From: Magnetospirillum sp.
GTDB taxonomy: Bacteria; Pseudomonadota; Alphaproteobacteria; CACIAM-22H2
Length of the DNA: 64,000 nt
Direction: 5' to 3'
Assembly: GCA_027532905.1 (NCBI GenBank)
Contig: JAPZUA010000002.1
Coordinates: 372,001-436,000, forward strand
Below the pieces are notes generated by a model, which did no database searches, was not told the DNA's origin, and worked only from the letters and a program-made list of their open reading frames with translations. Every line of letters begins with the position of its first letter. The first letter of the stretch is position 1. The position numbers and the translations under genes are program-made. Shown here one piece after another: positions 1 to 8,800 of this stretch.

Positions 1-237
1 GAGACCGGGGCGCGGCTTAGACAGTTCTGGCTTCGCCCTGCCATCGACCTTTCCGCAGGCGGCGTGGTCGCAATAGGTGCCGAGGCGCAGAAGCCCGTGG
101 CTCGAGATTCCCTGCAATTCGGCAAGCGCGACCGACGCCGCGACCGAGTGGGCGTTTTCGGGCGATGTTCCCGCCCGGACAAGCGCCAAGCAAGAAAGTC
201 GCTCGATTTCTGCTGCCGTCACCGTCGCGTGGATCAT
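1..237 (-). CDS. Ldh2/malate-L-lactate dehydrogenase family oxidoreductase, N-terminal part (runs off left edge)
   Basis: Only the first 79 codons are inside the window; the gene continues past base 1. Reading from ATG at 237, residues 43-52 are GISSHGLLRL, the Ser-His-Gly signature of the Ldh2 family (NAD(P)-dependent malate, L-lactate, ureidoglycolate or 2,3-diketogulonate reductases, cytoplasmic), preceded by the family's Ala-rich first helix. A GGAGA Shine-Dalgarno sits just upstream, and only 11 nt separate it from the stop of the enolase-family gene, so it is the last visible member of that operon. Substrate is undetermined; the partnership with an acid-sugar dehydratase-like enzyme suggests a 2-keto or 2-hydroxy acid intermediate. 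No frameshift is seen in the visible part. Confidence 0.8.
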   Translation of the reverse strand, partial: MIHATVTAAEIERLSCLALVRAGTSPENAHSVAASVALAELQGISSHGLLRLGTYCDHAACGKVDGRAKPELSKPRPGL

Positions 238-248
238 GCCGTTCTCCG

Positions 249-1397
249 TCAGGACGCGTCGAAGCGGGTGAAGGGGCCGTTTTTCCGGTAGCGCTCGGCG
301 TAGCGCGCGAGCGAGTCTTGGTCGATTTCGATGCCCAGCCCGGGTTTCTCGGGCGGGCGGACGCCGCCGTCGCGGACATGCCAGACGGGCCCATCGATCA
401 GATCGTCCTCGCACCAGTCGATGAGCGACTGGGCGGGGCGGTCCGCCTCGGGACAGGCAACCCCGAAATGAGACAAGGCCGCCCAGCCGATACCCGTCTC
501 GCCGTTCGACCGTAGCCAGAACCGCTTGCCGATCGCAGCGGCAATCGCGGCCGCGCGCATGCAGCCGCCCAAGCCACCATCGACATTCAGGTCGCCGACG
601 AGATTATCGATGCCCGGATAGTGTTTGATCTTCTCGAAATCGGTGCAATGGGTTGAAATTGGCACGCCGAAATCGGCGCGCAGGCGTTGCATGTCGTCGA
701 GACGGGCGACGGGCTCCTCGATGTCCGCAAGCTCGCGCCCGGCGCCTGCCAAAAAACGACGCGCTTTGTCGATCCCCATCCCGAGATTGGCATCGACGGC
801 AAGGTCGATCTTGGGGCCGAGAGCGGTGCGCACCGCGTGCACGGTCGCGATATCCGTTTCGACCGGGTGGCGCCCTATCTTGAATTCGAACGCGCAGGCG
901 CCGGACGCGGCGATCGAGCGTCGGGCGATGTCGGCCATGATGCCGGGAACGTCGGCCAGCGCGTGCCCCTCTTCGAGTGCCACCGTGTAAGCGTAAGATA
1001 CGAAGGGTGCCTGGTCGCGGACGGGGCCGCCGAGAAGGCGGAAGATCGGTTGGCCGGTCGCTTTGCCCAGGATATCCCACAGCGCGATTTCGATACCAGC
1101 GAAGGCGAGCGCGCCCGCTGGATCGGCGAGATAGCCGAAATCCCTGTGTTCGCCGAGGCACAGGCGCAGCGCGGTCTCGCGTTCGAACGCGTTGGCGCCC
1201 GCAAGACGCGGCGCCAGACGCTGGGCGATGACGGCGGCCGACCCGTCGCCGGGCGCTTCGCCCCAGCCGGTGAGCCCGTCTTCGGTGAGGACCCTGACGA
1301 CGGTACGCGTGTGCCCGTAAGACCGACCGAACGCCCAGGTGCAGGTGCGTGTCGCGGGGATGCTGACGGGAATTGCTTCGATGCTTGCGATTTTCAT
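249..1397 (-). CDS. enolase superfamily protein, glucarate dehydratase-like subgroup
   Basis: 382-residue mandelate racemase/muconate lactonizing enzyme family member: N-terminal capping domain about 1-125, TIM-like barrel about 130-365. Metal-ligand positions are visible as Asp202 (DAN), Glu227/Glu228 (IEEP) and the third-strand GDLN around 269-271. The general-base motif reads E-F-K at 171-173 rather than K-x-K, and the segment where glucarate dehydratase carries its catalytic His (C-H-S-N) reads L-R-S-N, with Arg296. I therefore expect proton abstraction by Lys173 but altered second-base chemistry. ATG at 1397 overlaps the LysR stop (ATGA), so the two are translationally coupled; a longer upstream in-frame start at 1436 would run into the regulator and is less likely. 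Substrate probably a hydroxy acid or a betaine/amino acid, given the sox genes upstream; not determined. Confidence 0.85.
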   Translation of the reverse strand: MKIASIEAIPVSIPATRTCTWAFGRSYGHTRTVVRVLTEDGLTGWGEAPGDGSAAVIAQRLAPRLAGANAFERETALRLCLGEHRDFGYLADPAGALAFAGIEIALWDILGKATGQPIFRLLGGPVRDQAPFVSYAYTVALEEGHALADVPGIMADIARRSIAASGACAFEFKIGRHPVETDIATVHAVRTALGPKIDLAVDANLGMGIDKARRFLAGAGRELADIEEPVARLDDMQRLRADFGVPISTHCTDFEKIKHYPGIDNLVGDLNVDGGLGGCMRAAAIAAAIGKRFWLRSNGETGIGWAALSHFGVACPEADRPAQSLIDWCEDDLIDGPVWHVRDGGVRPPEKPGLGIEIDQDSLARYAERYRKNGPFTRFDAS

Positions 1398-2389
1398 GTC
1401 GTCCTCGGGTCGATTTCGATGGCGTTGCCGAGCCATGGAACGAGGGCCCGGATATCGGGCAGCAGACGGGTTTCCGCGACGCGACGCGCGCGTTCAGCCA
1501 GCGCGCGCGGCAGATCGCCAAGTTCGCCGCGATGGGCGATAAGCGTGATGCGCCTGGTAAAGCCGGGTGCGGCAAGCGGCAATGGCAGCACAAGTTCCGG
1601 ACGAACTCGCGCCTCTTGCAGGCATATCGGCGTCGTCAGCGCCCATCCGTGTCCCTCTGCCACTGCGGCAACAAGCGCGGAACTCAGGTCGAATTCCATG
1701 TAGCGAGGAATGTCGAGCCCGAGCCGCCGCAAATGACGCTCGATCAAAAGACCGGTCTGCGAGTGCCCCGAATAGCGCAAGAAGGACATTTCGCGCGCAA
1801 GTACCTGCAGGCCTGCGCGCCCGAGTTGCTCGCGCCCGCGCGGCACGATGATCAGAAAAGGTTCGACCAAAATTGAGTGGCGCTCGATGCCGTCGAGATC
1901 CTGCAAGTCCTCAGAAGACACGATGATATCGACATGGCGGCGGAGTAGGTTTTCACTGAGACCGGCGGCGAGGTCGGACAACAAAGTCGTATGCGCGGCG
2001 GCATCGCTCAACGACTTCGCCAGCGGCGGGCCGAGCGAAGCGGCGAGCGAATGAACGATCCCGAGGCGGACATGCGGCAGTTTGGTGCGCGCCGATTTTA
2101 GAACGGCCGGAACCGTCTGGAGCGCTTCTTCTAGAATCCGCTCAGCCCTGCGCCGTAGCGTTGCCCCCGCTGGGGTCACGCCGAGCGGGCGAAGTTTGCG
2201 GTCGATCAGCTTGACGCCGAGCACCCGCTCCAGCGTTCCGATCGCGTGAGAAACGGCGGGCTGCGTCATCCGGAATCGGCGCGCCGCTTCCGTCATCGAT
2301 CCGGTATTGCACACGGCTTCGTAAATCTGCAGCGTGCGCAGCTCGAAAGGAAGGTCGCGCGGGCTGGATTTTTTGCGGCGCTGGGCCAT
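1394..2389 (-). CDS. LysR-family transcriptional regulator
   Basis: 331 residues. Winged helix-turn-helix at about 18-77 (E-A-A-R-R-F-R-M-T-Q-P-A-V-S-H recognition region), followed by a periplasmic-binding-protein-like effector domain to the C-terminus. It carries a short basic N-terminal extension (MAQRRKKSS). The gene lies 83 nt after the purU stop in the same direction and overlaps the enolase gene by 4 bases, so it is embedded in the catabolic operon rather than divergent from it, which is unusual for LysR proteins. It probably senses an intermediate made by the neighbouring enzymes. Target operator is not obvious; the soxB upstream region carries a CCATAA-N7-TTATGG inverted repeat that is a candidate. 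Confidence 0.9.
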   Translation of the reverse strand: MAQRRKKSSPRDLPFELRTLQIYEAVCNTGSMTEAARRFRMTQPAVSHAIGTLERVLGVKLIDRKLRPLGVTPAGATLRRRAERILEEALQTVPAVLKSARTKLPHVRLGIVHSLAASLGPPLAKSLSDAAAHTTLLSDLAAGLSENLLRRHVDIIVSSEDLQDLDGIERHSILVEPFLIIVPRGREQLGRAGLQVLAREMSFLRYSGHSQTGLLIERHLRRLGLDIPRYMEFDLSSALVAAVAEGHGWALTTPICLQEARVRPELVLPLPLAAPGFTRRITLIAHRGELGDLPRALAERARRVAETRLLPDIRALVPWLGNAIEIDPRTT

Positions 2390-2472
2390 CTTCTAAGCCT
2401 AGCAATTCCGGGCTGCGGACGCACCGGCATAAATCCGATCTAAGGACGCCATGTCGATTGCGGATCGGGGCG

Positions 2473-3318
2473 TCATCGGAACAGGACCGTCTTGTGTGCA
2501 TTGAGCAGCACGCGGTTCTCGATGAAGGCCCGCACTGCGGCAGCGAGCACTCGGCGTTCGATATCGCGCCCCTTGCGTACGAGGTCCTCGGGCGTGTCAC
2601 GATGCGTTATCCGCTCGACATCCTGTTCGATAATCGGTCCCTCGTCGAGGTCCGACGTAACGAAGTGCGCCGTCGCACCGATCAACTTGACACCTCGCGC
2701 ATGTGCCTGGTGGTAGGGCTTGGCGCCTTTGAACCCCGGCAGAAACGAGTGATGTATGTTGATACACTTGCCCGGCAGCTTTGCAACTAGCCCGTCCGAG
2801 AGGACTTGCATATAGCGCGCGAGTACGACCAAGTCTGCGCGGGTTTCGTTCACCAGTTCGGCGAGCTGTGTTTCTTGCTCGAGTTTAGTTTCTTTCCTCA
2901 CGGGCAAATGGTGGAAAGCTATGGTGCCAAGATCGACCAGTGCATATGTCTCGCGCGGATGGTTGGCGACGATACCGACGATGTTCATGTCGAGTTCGCC
3001 GATCCGAGTGCGGTAGATGAGATCGACGAGACAATGGTCGAACTTGGAAACGAGAATCAGAACGCGGGGCCGGTCGTCGGCACTCCGTAGGCGCCATTCC
3101 ATGCCAAAGCGCTCGGCAACACGATCAAAGTCGGCAAGCACGGCGCCGTCTTCGAACGGCCCGAACACGACACGCATAAAAAATCGCTTGGTCTCCGGAT
3201 CGTCGAATTGCTGAGCATCGACGATGTTGAAGCCATTCTCCGACAGATGGGATGCGACCGCTGCGACGATGCCTGGACGGTCGGGACAGGAGAGGGTGAG
3301 CGTATAGGGAGGTGTCAT
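2473..3318 (-). CDS. purU: formyltetrahydrofolate deformylase
   Basis: 281 residues, the normal PurU length. An N-terminal ACT domain (about 1-85, opening [20 protein letters not shown]) precedes a formyltransferase-fold domain with the catalytic Asn-His region [16 protein letters not shown] and the later GATAHFVT...DEGPII motif carrying the catalytic Asp. It hydrolyses 10-formyl-THF to formate and THF. The ATG at 3318 overlaps the soxG stop by 4 bases, so it is part of the sox operon. Its role there follows from known sarcosine oxidase biochemistry: demethylation loads the N-methyl carbon on THF, and PurU regenerates free THF, releasing C1 as formate. Confidence in identity is high. Confidence 0.95.
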   Translation of the reverse strand: MTPPYTLTLSCPDRPGIVAAVASHLSENGFNIVDAQQFDDPETKRFFMRVVFGPFEDGAVLADFDRVAERFGMEWRLRSADDRPRVLILVSKFDHCLVDLIYRTRIGELDMNIVGIVANHPRETYALVDLGTIAFHHLPVRKETKLEQETQLAELVNETRADLVVLARYMQVLSDGLVAKLPGKCINIHHSFLPGFKGAKPYHQAHARGVKLIGATAHFVTSDLDEGPIIEQDVERITHRDTPEDLVRKGRDIERRVLAAAVRAFIENRVLLNAHKTVLFR

Positions 3319-3947
3319 TCAAACGGCTCCAGCTCAACGCCATGCTCCGCACCGGACTCCGCGAGCCAATGCCATATGTCGCCAGCGGCGGCTCGGGGAC
3401 ACATCAGTTCAAATCCTTGCGCTTCGTCGATCGCGGTCAATTGCGTTTGCAGATGCGCGATCTGGACCAACGCCGTGTCGCCGGATCTGAAGGCCTTCGG
3501 ATGAAGATCGATCGACACGCCCTTGGCCAGCGTCTCGCGCACGCGCGGTCCGTCGAGCTGCAAAACGAAGCGGCCGTCGGACTGATCGACGATCGCCGCG
3601 GATTGGCCGCAAACCTTGAGCAGCCGTGCTTCGATATCGACGTCCTCCGAGAGCGTCATGATGAACCGGCCGGGACCGGACCAGGAAAGCCGTGCCCCCG
3701 CGACGCCTGGCGACGATCGGCGCGGCGCAATATTTGCCCAGTCGGCACCGTATGCAGCGGCGAGCGCACCGAGACATAGGTCGCCCGCTCCCGGTGTCGG
3801 CGCAATCAGCGCGATCGACAGTGGCGACAGCAACCGCGCCCGAACGCCTGGCACGCCGTCGGGGTTGCCGTGGCGCCCGGCGGGCGCGACGTTGTGAAAG
3901 GCGGACAACGCCGCAAAGGTTCCGTCAGCCACGCAATCGCTCCCCAT
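3315..3947 (-). CDS. soxG: sarcosine oxidase gamma subunit
   Basis: 210 residues from ATG at 3947; a TTG at 3959 would add four residues. It belongs to the SoxG family, distantly related to the folate-binding GcvT fold, and is the gamma subunit of heterotetrameric sarcosine oxidase (alpha-beta-gamma-delta). It overlaps the end of soxA by about 20 bases and the start of purU by 4, consistent with translational coupling. Conservation in this family is low. The assignment rests on the order B-D-A-G plus recognisable stretches such as SGPGRFIM and [18 protein letters not shown]. It has no catalytic motif of its own; it contributes to complex assembly and the folate-binding side. Confidence 0.88.
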   Translation of the reverse strand: MGSDCVADGTFAALSAFHNVAPAGRHGNPDGVPGVRARLLSPLSIALIAPTPGAGDLCLGALAAAYGADWANIAPRRSSPGVAGARLSWSGPGRFIMTLSEDVDIEARLLKVCGQSAAIVDQSDGRFVLQLDGPRVRETLAKGVSIDLHPKAFRSGDTALVQIAHLQTQLTAIDEAQGFELMCPRAAAGDIWHWLAESGAEHGVELEPFE

Positions 3948-6903
3948 CCGGATCCACAAAACACGGTTCGCAGACGCGGACCTGAATATCCTTGCCTCGC
4001 ACCAAATCGACGGCCCTCAGCGTCTCGCCGATCCGCGAGCGTCCGTTGGCCAGCAGTCCGAGGCCGATCCAATGGCCGAGCGTCGCCGAGTAAGTGGCAG
4101 TCGTCATATAGCCGAGATCATGGACCATGTCCGAAGATGCCCCGACATCAAAGAAATGCGCGCCGCCATCGAGTTTCGCGTTGCGATCAAGCGGCGCAAA
4201 CCCGACCAATATCGGTCGTTCCGGTTCTTCGAATGCCGTGCGGCCTGCCAGCGCCCGACCCACGAAGTCCTTTTTTACAGACATCATCCTGCCCACGCCG
4301 AGGTCGCGGGCGGTCGTGTGACCGTTCAATTCGCCGCCGGCAAAATGTCCTTTTTCCGCGCGCAATATCGTCAACGCTTCCGTGCCGTAGGGTGCAATGC
4401 CGTGTGCTCGACCGCACTCCATCAGCGCGCGCATCAACGCATCGCCCCACCGGGCGGGGACTGCGATTTCGTAGGCACGCTCGCCGGAGAACGATATGCG
4501 GAAAATTCGCGCAGTCGCGCCGAACTTCAGTCGGCCTTCGCGCGCACCCATGTAAGGCAACCCTTCGTTCGACACGTCCAGCGAAGGATCGACCAGGTTC
4601 GCGAGCACCTCGCGCGCGCGCGGTCCCGCGAGCGAGACTTGCGCCCATTGGTCGGTGATGCTCGTAAAACGTACATCCAGCGACGGCCAGACGACTTGGT
4701 GGTAATACTCCATGTGTTGCAAAACTTTAGCCGCATTCGCTGTCGTCGTCGTCATGAGCCAGCGCTGAGCCGACAGGCGCGCAGTCGTGCCGTCGTCCAG
4801 CACGATGCCGTCCTCGCGCAACATCACGCCGTAGCGGACCTTGCCCAGCGCCAGCGTCGAGAACATGTTGCAGTAAAGCCTGTCCAGAAAAACTCCGGCG
4901 TCCGCGCCTTGGATATCGATCTTGCCGAGCGTCGATACGTCGCAGAAACCGACGTTCTCGCGAACGTTTTTGGCTTCGCGATTCGCCGCATCGAGCCAAT
5001 CCTTGTCCCCGGGTTGCCGATAGTACTGCGCACGAAGCCAAGCGCCGGCCTCGACGAACACTGCACCTTTCTCCTGCGACCATTCGTGCGTCGGCGCGCG
5101 ACGGGTCGGGCGGAAATGCAGGCCTCGTGCATGTCCCGCGAACGCGGCGATCGCTACGGGCGTATATGGCGGGCGGAACACGGTGGTGCCGGCAGTCTCC
5201 ATCGGCACTCCTGTTATCTCCGCCATGATCGCGAGACCGTTGACGTTGGACGTTTTTCCTTGGTCCGTCGCCATGCCCAGCGTTGTGTAGCGCTTCATAT
5301 GTTCAACACGTCGGAAACCCTCGCGCGCGGCGAGTTCAACGTCCTCGTCGGTTACGTCGTTTTGGAAATCGACGAACGACTTTCCCGAAGCATTGCGTAC
5401 CCGCCAAAGCGGCGCGCCGGATGGTGATTCCGCTGCCGTCTCGGGCGGTACGACGCGCGTCGCAGCGAAACCCAGTTCATCCAAGGTGGCGCAAGCCGCA
5501 GCCGCTCCGTCGGCGAGACAATTGGCAAGTTCACCGTGCCCGGCGGCCGCCCCAGCGATCCGCATGCCAGGCGGCAGTTTGACGGCGACAAATCCGGCAA
5601 TTTCGGCGTTCCAAACGGGCCGGTGGCCGAGATGGGACGATAGGTGCAACGCCGGGTTCCATCCGCCGGACATCGTCAACAAATCGCACTCGGCGCGCAC
5701 TATTTTGCTGCCGGTATGGATTTCAGCCGCGACAATTCCCCATTTGCCGCCGATTGCACGCCGCACGACACTACCTTGGTACAGCGGCGCGCCGGATCGG
5801 CGTGCGGCGGCGCGCAGCACATCGCTCGACGCGGTCCGTGGGTCGACGATTGCGGCGATCGCGACGCCCGCTCGCGAAAGGTCGTCAACCGTGCGAGCCG
5901 ATTCATCCGACGGCGCGAACACCACCGCCCGCCTGCCCGGCAAGACTGCAAAGCGATTGACGTAAGTACGGACCGCGCCCGCCAGCATCACGCCGGGCCG
6001 GTCGTTGTCGCCGAACACGAGCGGCCGCTCGATCGCGCCGGCGGCCAAAACAGCGGCGCGGGCATAAATTCGCCACAGGCGCTGACGCGGCTGGTAGGTG
6101 GGCGTTAGAACGTGATCGGCAACGCGTTCGACGGCCGCGTAATTGCCGTGGTCGTATGTGGCGACGACGGTCGTCCGCCTCAGGACCGTCACGTCCGCGA
6201 AGCTCGCGAGTTCCGCTTCGACATCGGCGATCCATGTGACTGCCGGTGCGCCGTCGATGGTGTCATTTTCCGACAGAAGCCGTCCGCCGAGGGCGAAATC
6301 CTGTTCGCAGATCGTCACGCGCGCACCGCTTCGCGCGGCGACAAGCGCCGCCATGAGACCGGCCGGTCCAGCGCCAATAACGAGTAGGTCACAATGATGC
6401 GTTGTTTTCTCGTAGCGGTCCGGATCCTCGAGCCCAGAAGCGCGCCCCAGACCGGCGGCGCGTCGAATCAAGGGCTCATAAACTCGTTCCCAAAACGCGG
6501 CGGGCCACATGAAGGTTTTGTAGTAGAAACCAGCACCGAGCAACGGCCCGAACCACGAATTGACTGCAAGCACGTCGAAAGCGAGCGAGGGCCAGCGATT
6601 TTGGCTCGCAGCTTCGAGGCCGTCATAGATCTCGATTTGCGTTGCGCGCGTATTTGGTTCGCGTCGCGCGCCGGATCGCAGCTCGACCAGCGCATTCGGC
6701 TCTTCCGGTCCGGCCGACAGGATCCCGCGCGGGCGATGATACTTGAACGACCGGCCGACGAGCCGCACGCCCGAGGCGAGTAGGGCCGACGACAAGGTGT
6801 CGCCCGCATAGCCCTGGAGGCACCGGCCGTCGAACGAAAAACTGAGGGGACGCGTACGATCAATCTGACCGCCTTGCGTTAGCCGATGCGCCTGCACGTT
6901 CAT
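3925..6903 (-). CDS. soxA: sarcosine oxidase alpha subunit
   Basis: 992 residues from ATG at 6903, typical of SoxA. A longer in-frame extension upstream lies inside soxD and is rejected. N-terminal region 1-110 is the Fer2-like fold (GYAGDTLSSALLASG; SFKYHRPRGI). The NAD-binding Rossmann motif DLLVIGAGPAGLM starts at about 172, and the C-terminal third is a GcvT/aminomethyltransferase folate domain (DVSTLGKIDIQGADA; YMGAREG). This subunit binds NAD+ and THF and receives the methyl-derived iminium carbon to form 5,10-methylene-THF while the complex makes glycine and H2O2. The start overlaps the soxD stop by 4 bases (ATGA). Confidence 0.96.
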   Translation of the reverse strand: MNVQAHRLTQGGQIDRTRPLSFSFDGRCLQGYAGDTLSSALLASGVRLVGRSFKYHRPRGILSAGPEEPNALVELRSGARREPNTRATQIEIYDGLEAASQNRWPSLAFDVLAVNSWFGPLLGAGFYYKTFMWPAAFWERVYEPLIRRAAGLGRASGLEDPDRYEKTTHHCDLLVIGAGPAGLMAALVAARSGARVTICEQDFALGGRLLSENDTIDGAPAVTWIADVEAELASFADVTVLRRTTVVATYDHGNYAAVERVADHVLTPTYQPRQRLWRIYARAAVLAAGAIERPLVFGDNDRPGVMLAGAVRTYVNRFAVLPGRRAVVFAPSDESARTVDDLSRAGVAIAAIVDPRTASSDVLRAAARRSGAPLYQGSVVRRAIGGKWGIVAAEIHTGSKIVRAECDLLTMSGGWNPALHLSSHLGHRPVWNAEIAGFVAVKLPPGMRIAGAAAGHGELANCLADGAAAACATLDELGFAATRVVPPETAAESPSGAPLWRVRNASGKSFVDFQNDVTDEDVELAAREGFRRVEHMKRYTTLGMATDQGKTSNVNGLAIMAEITGVPMETAGTTVFRPPYTPVAIAAFAGHARGLHFRPTRRAPTHEWSQEKGAVFVEAGAWLRAQYYRQPGDKDWLDAANREAKNVRENVGFCDVSTLGKIDIQGADAGVFLDRLYCNMFSTLALGKVRYGVMLREDGIVLDDGTTARLSAQRWLMTTTTANAAKVLQHMEYYHQVVWPSLDVRFTSITDQWAQVSLAGPRAREVLANLVDPSLDVSNEGLPYMGAREGRLKFGATARIFRISFSGERAYEIAVPARWGDALMRALMECGRAHGIAPYGTEALTILRAEKGHFAGGELNGHTTARDLGVGRMMSVKKDFVGRALAGRTAFEEPERPILVGFAPLDRNAKLDGGAHFFDVGASSDMVHDLGYMTTATYSATLGHWIGLGLLANGRSRIGETLRAVDLVRGKDIQVRVCEPCFVDPDGERLRG

Positions 6904-7157
6904 GCCGCTACTCCGGCCGGCCGAACGGAATTGATCGCATGGGTGACCGTGTCTCGTTCGACGACCAGAATCGCACGGCACCCGCCCGCATGCTGGAATA
7001 TCTCGCTGTGTATGCCGGCTGGGTTCTCGCGCATATAGACGTACTCCACGAACGCCGCGACGCCGGAATCCAGGGTGGGGCGTTTGGGCGCGGCGGCGCC
7101 GAGCTGGACAAATTCGTGGATCGGTCGCGGTCCGCAATGGGGGCAGTTGATGAGCAT
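6900..7157 (-). CDS. soxD: sarcosine oxidase delta subunit
   Basis: 85 residues from ATG at 7157. The protein begins MLINCPHCGPRPIHEF, the Zn-binding C-x2-C-G motif of the SoxD family, and later has the conserved H-x-G-G-C (residues about 57-61) completing the site. A start 51 nt further upstream would overlap soxB and lacks support; ATG 7157 has a GAGG 11 nt ahead, inside the last codons of soxB. Its gene sits between soxB (gap 13 nt) and soxA (4-base overlap). SoxD is a small structural Zn subunit of the heterotetramer. Confidence 0.94.
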   Translation of the reverse strand: MLINCPHCGPRPIHEFVQLGAAAPKRPTLDSGVAAFVEYVYMRENPAGIHSEIFQHAGGCRAILVVERDTVTHAINSVRPAGVAA

Positions 7158-7170
7158 GTCGTTGGGAACC

Positions 7171-8424
7171 TCACTGCAAGTTGGGCTGCGCGCCTTGGCC
7201 TTTTTCATCGATCAACCGACCAGTGGCAAAACGGTCGAGGCGATAGGCCGCACTGAACGGATGCGGTTCGTCTGTCGCGATCGTATGGGCGAAGCACCAG
7301 CCGGATGCGGGCGTGGCCTTGAAGCCGCCGTAGCACCAACCAGCATTCAAATAGAGCCCGGCGACGGGCGTCCGGTCGATGATAGGCGAGCCGTCCATCG
7401 ACATGTCCATGACGCCGCCCCAGCTCCGCAAAACGCGCAGGCGGCCGATCATTGGCATAAGCGCCATCCCCTCTTCCAGCACGTGTTCTACCGCGCCAAG
7501 ATTGCCGCGCTGGGCGTATGAGTTGTATCCATCGATGTCGCCGCCTAAGACAAGCCCACCTTTGTCGGATTGGCTGATGTAGAAATGCCCAGCGCCAAAG
7601 GTGACGACGGTGTCGATCAGTGGTTTGATCCCTTCGCTGACGAACGCCTGCAATACGTGGCTTTCGATGGGCAGGCGCAGCCCCGCCATCGCCGCAACGC
7701 GCGACGAGTTTCCGGCGGCAGCCAAACCGACCTTCTTCGCGGCCACGAAGCCGCGTGTTGTCTCGACGCCCAGCACGCGTCCCTGCTCGATACGTATGCC
7801 AGTAACCTCGCAATTCTGAACGATATCGACGCCACGTTGGTCGGCCGCGCGCGCGTAGCCCCATGCGACCGCATCGTGTCGCACAGTTCCGCCGCGTCGC
7901 TGCAGCAAACCGCCGCGTACCGGAAAACGAGCATTGTCAAAATCCAGATACGGAACCATCTTGCGCACAGCATCGCGATCCAGAAGTTCGGCGTCGGCAC
8001 CGGCGATGCGCATCGCGTTGCCCCGCCTCGCGTACGCGTCGCGCTGGGCGTCGGAATGGTAGAGATTGAGCACGCCGCGTTGGCTAACCATTGCGTTGTA
8101 GTTGATATCCTGCTCGAGCCCTTCCCAAAGCTTGAGCGACCATTCGTAGAATGGCGTGTTGCCGGGCAATAGATAGTTTGACCGGATAATCGTCGTATTG
8201 CGCCCGACATTGCCTGACCCGATATAGCCCTTCTCCAGCACGGCAACGTTTGTCAACCCGTGCATCTTGGCCAAGTAGTGGGCCGTGGCCAAGCCGTGCC
8301 CGCCGCCGCCAACGATCACGATGTCGTAAGCATCTCTCGGCGCGACGTCGCGCCAAGCGGGGGTCCATCCCGACTGATTGCGCATCGCTTCGCGCACCAG
8401 ACGCAACCAGGAATAACGCGCCAA
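7171..8424 (-). CDS. soxB: sarcosine oxidase beta subunit
   Basis: 417 residues if translation begins at the TTG at 8424, which follows GGAGGAG at 5-6 nt and gives the family-typical N-terminus ARYSWLRLVREAMRN. The long ATG-initiated reading frame upstream (to 8607) adds 61 residues that look non-coding. FAD motif DIVIVGGGGHGLATA at about 34-48. The RGGTVRHDAVAWG segment with His183 matches where the beta subunit of this enzyme class carries covalent FMN. It oxidises sarcosine to an imine, passes electrons through FMN to O2 and hands the C1 unit to the alpha subunit. It is the first gene of the sox-purU operon, reading away from the divergent amino acid ABC transporter. Confidence 0.96.
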   Translation of the reverse strand: MARYSWLRLVREAMRNQSGWTPAWRDVAPRDAYDIVIVGGGGHGLATAHYLAKMHGLTNVAVLEKGYIGSGNVGRNTTIIRSNYLLPGNTPFYEWSLKLWEGLEQDINYNAMVSQRGVLNLYHSDAQRDAYARRGNAMRIAGADAELLDRDAVRKMVPYLDFDNARFPVRGGLLQRRGGTVRHDAVAWGYARAADQRGVDIVQNCEVTGIRIEQGRVLGVETTRGFVAAKKVGLAAAGNSSRVAAMAGLRLPIESHVLQAFVSEGIKPLIDTVVTFGAGHFYISQSDKGGLVLGGDIDGYNSYAQRGNLGAVEHVLEEGMALMPMIGRLRVLRSWGGVMDMSMDGSPIIDRTPVAGLYLNAGWCYGGFKATPASGWCFAHTIATDEPHPFSAAYRLDRFATGRLIDEKGQGAQPNLQ

Positions 8425-8800
8425 CCGACTCCTCCGCCATGTGCGATCCGTAAGAGACGTATGTCCTGCATCGCCCGACGATAGACCCCATAAAAGTACG
8501 TTATGGAGTTTCGTCGAAGCGCTGCCGGTCCTTATTATTCTAGAGCGGGAGTGGCACGTTCGACGTTGCCAACTAACACTATGAATCATTTTTATGACAA
8601 AGCCCAACGACGCTTATCGTCGAAAGACCGGGAAATTCCTCGTGAAATCAGACGATTGTCGGCAGCGCCCAAGCCTTGAAGTGGCTCGGCTGGCGAGGAA
8701 CGAGTGCCTCGCACTGAAGGGCGATTGCGTCATACTCGAACGATCGCGCTGGTGCGGAATCTGGCTTTCAGCGGAACGACAATTTTAACGGAGGCAGAAA
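8425..8800. other. divergent intergenic region between soxB and an amino acid ABC operon
   Basis: 376 bp without a credible gene. It should hold the two divergent promoters. Two short inverted repeats are visible: CCATAA-N7-TTATGG at 8488-8506, about 65 bp upstream of the soxB TTG, and CGACG-N5-CGTCG at 8608-8622. The transporter gene has a good GGAGG Shine-Dalgarno at about 8791. I could not pick convincing -35/-10 boxes for either direction. Confidence 0.6.
8488..8506. promoter_or_regulatory. candidate operator upstream of soxB
   Basis: Perfect 6-bp inverted repeat CCATAA, 7-nt spacer, TTATGG, within an AT-richer pocket about 65 bp before soxB. Its position fits a repressor or activator site for the sox operon, possibly for the LysR protein encoded at 1394-2389. 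No second copy was noticed in the window, so support is only symmetry and position. Confidence 0.3.
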
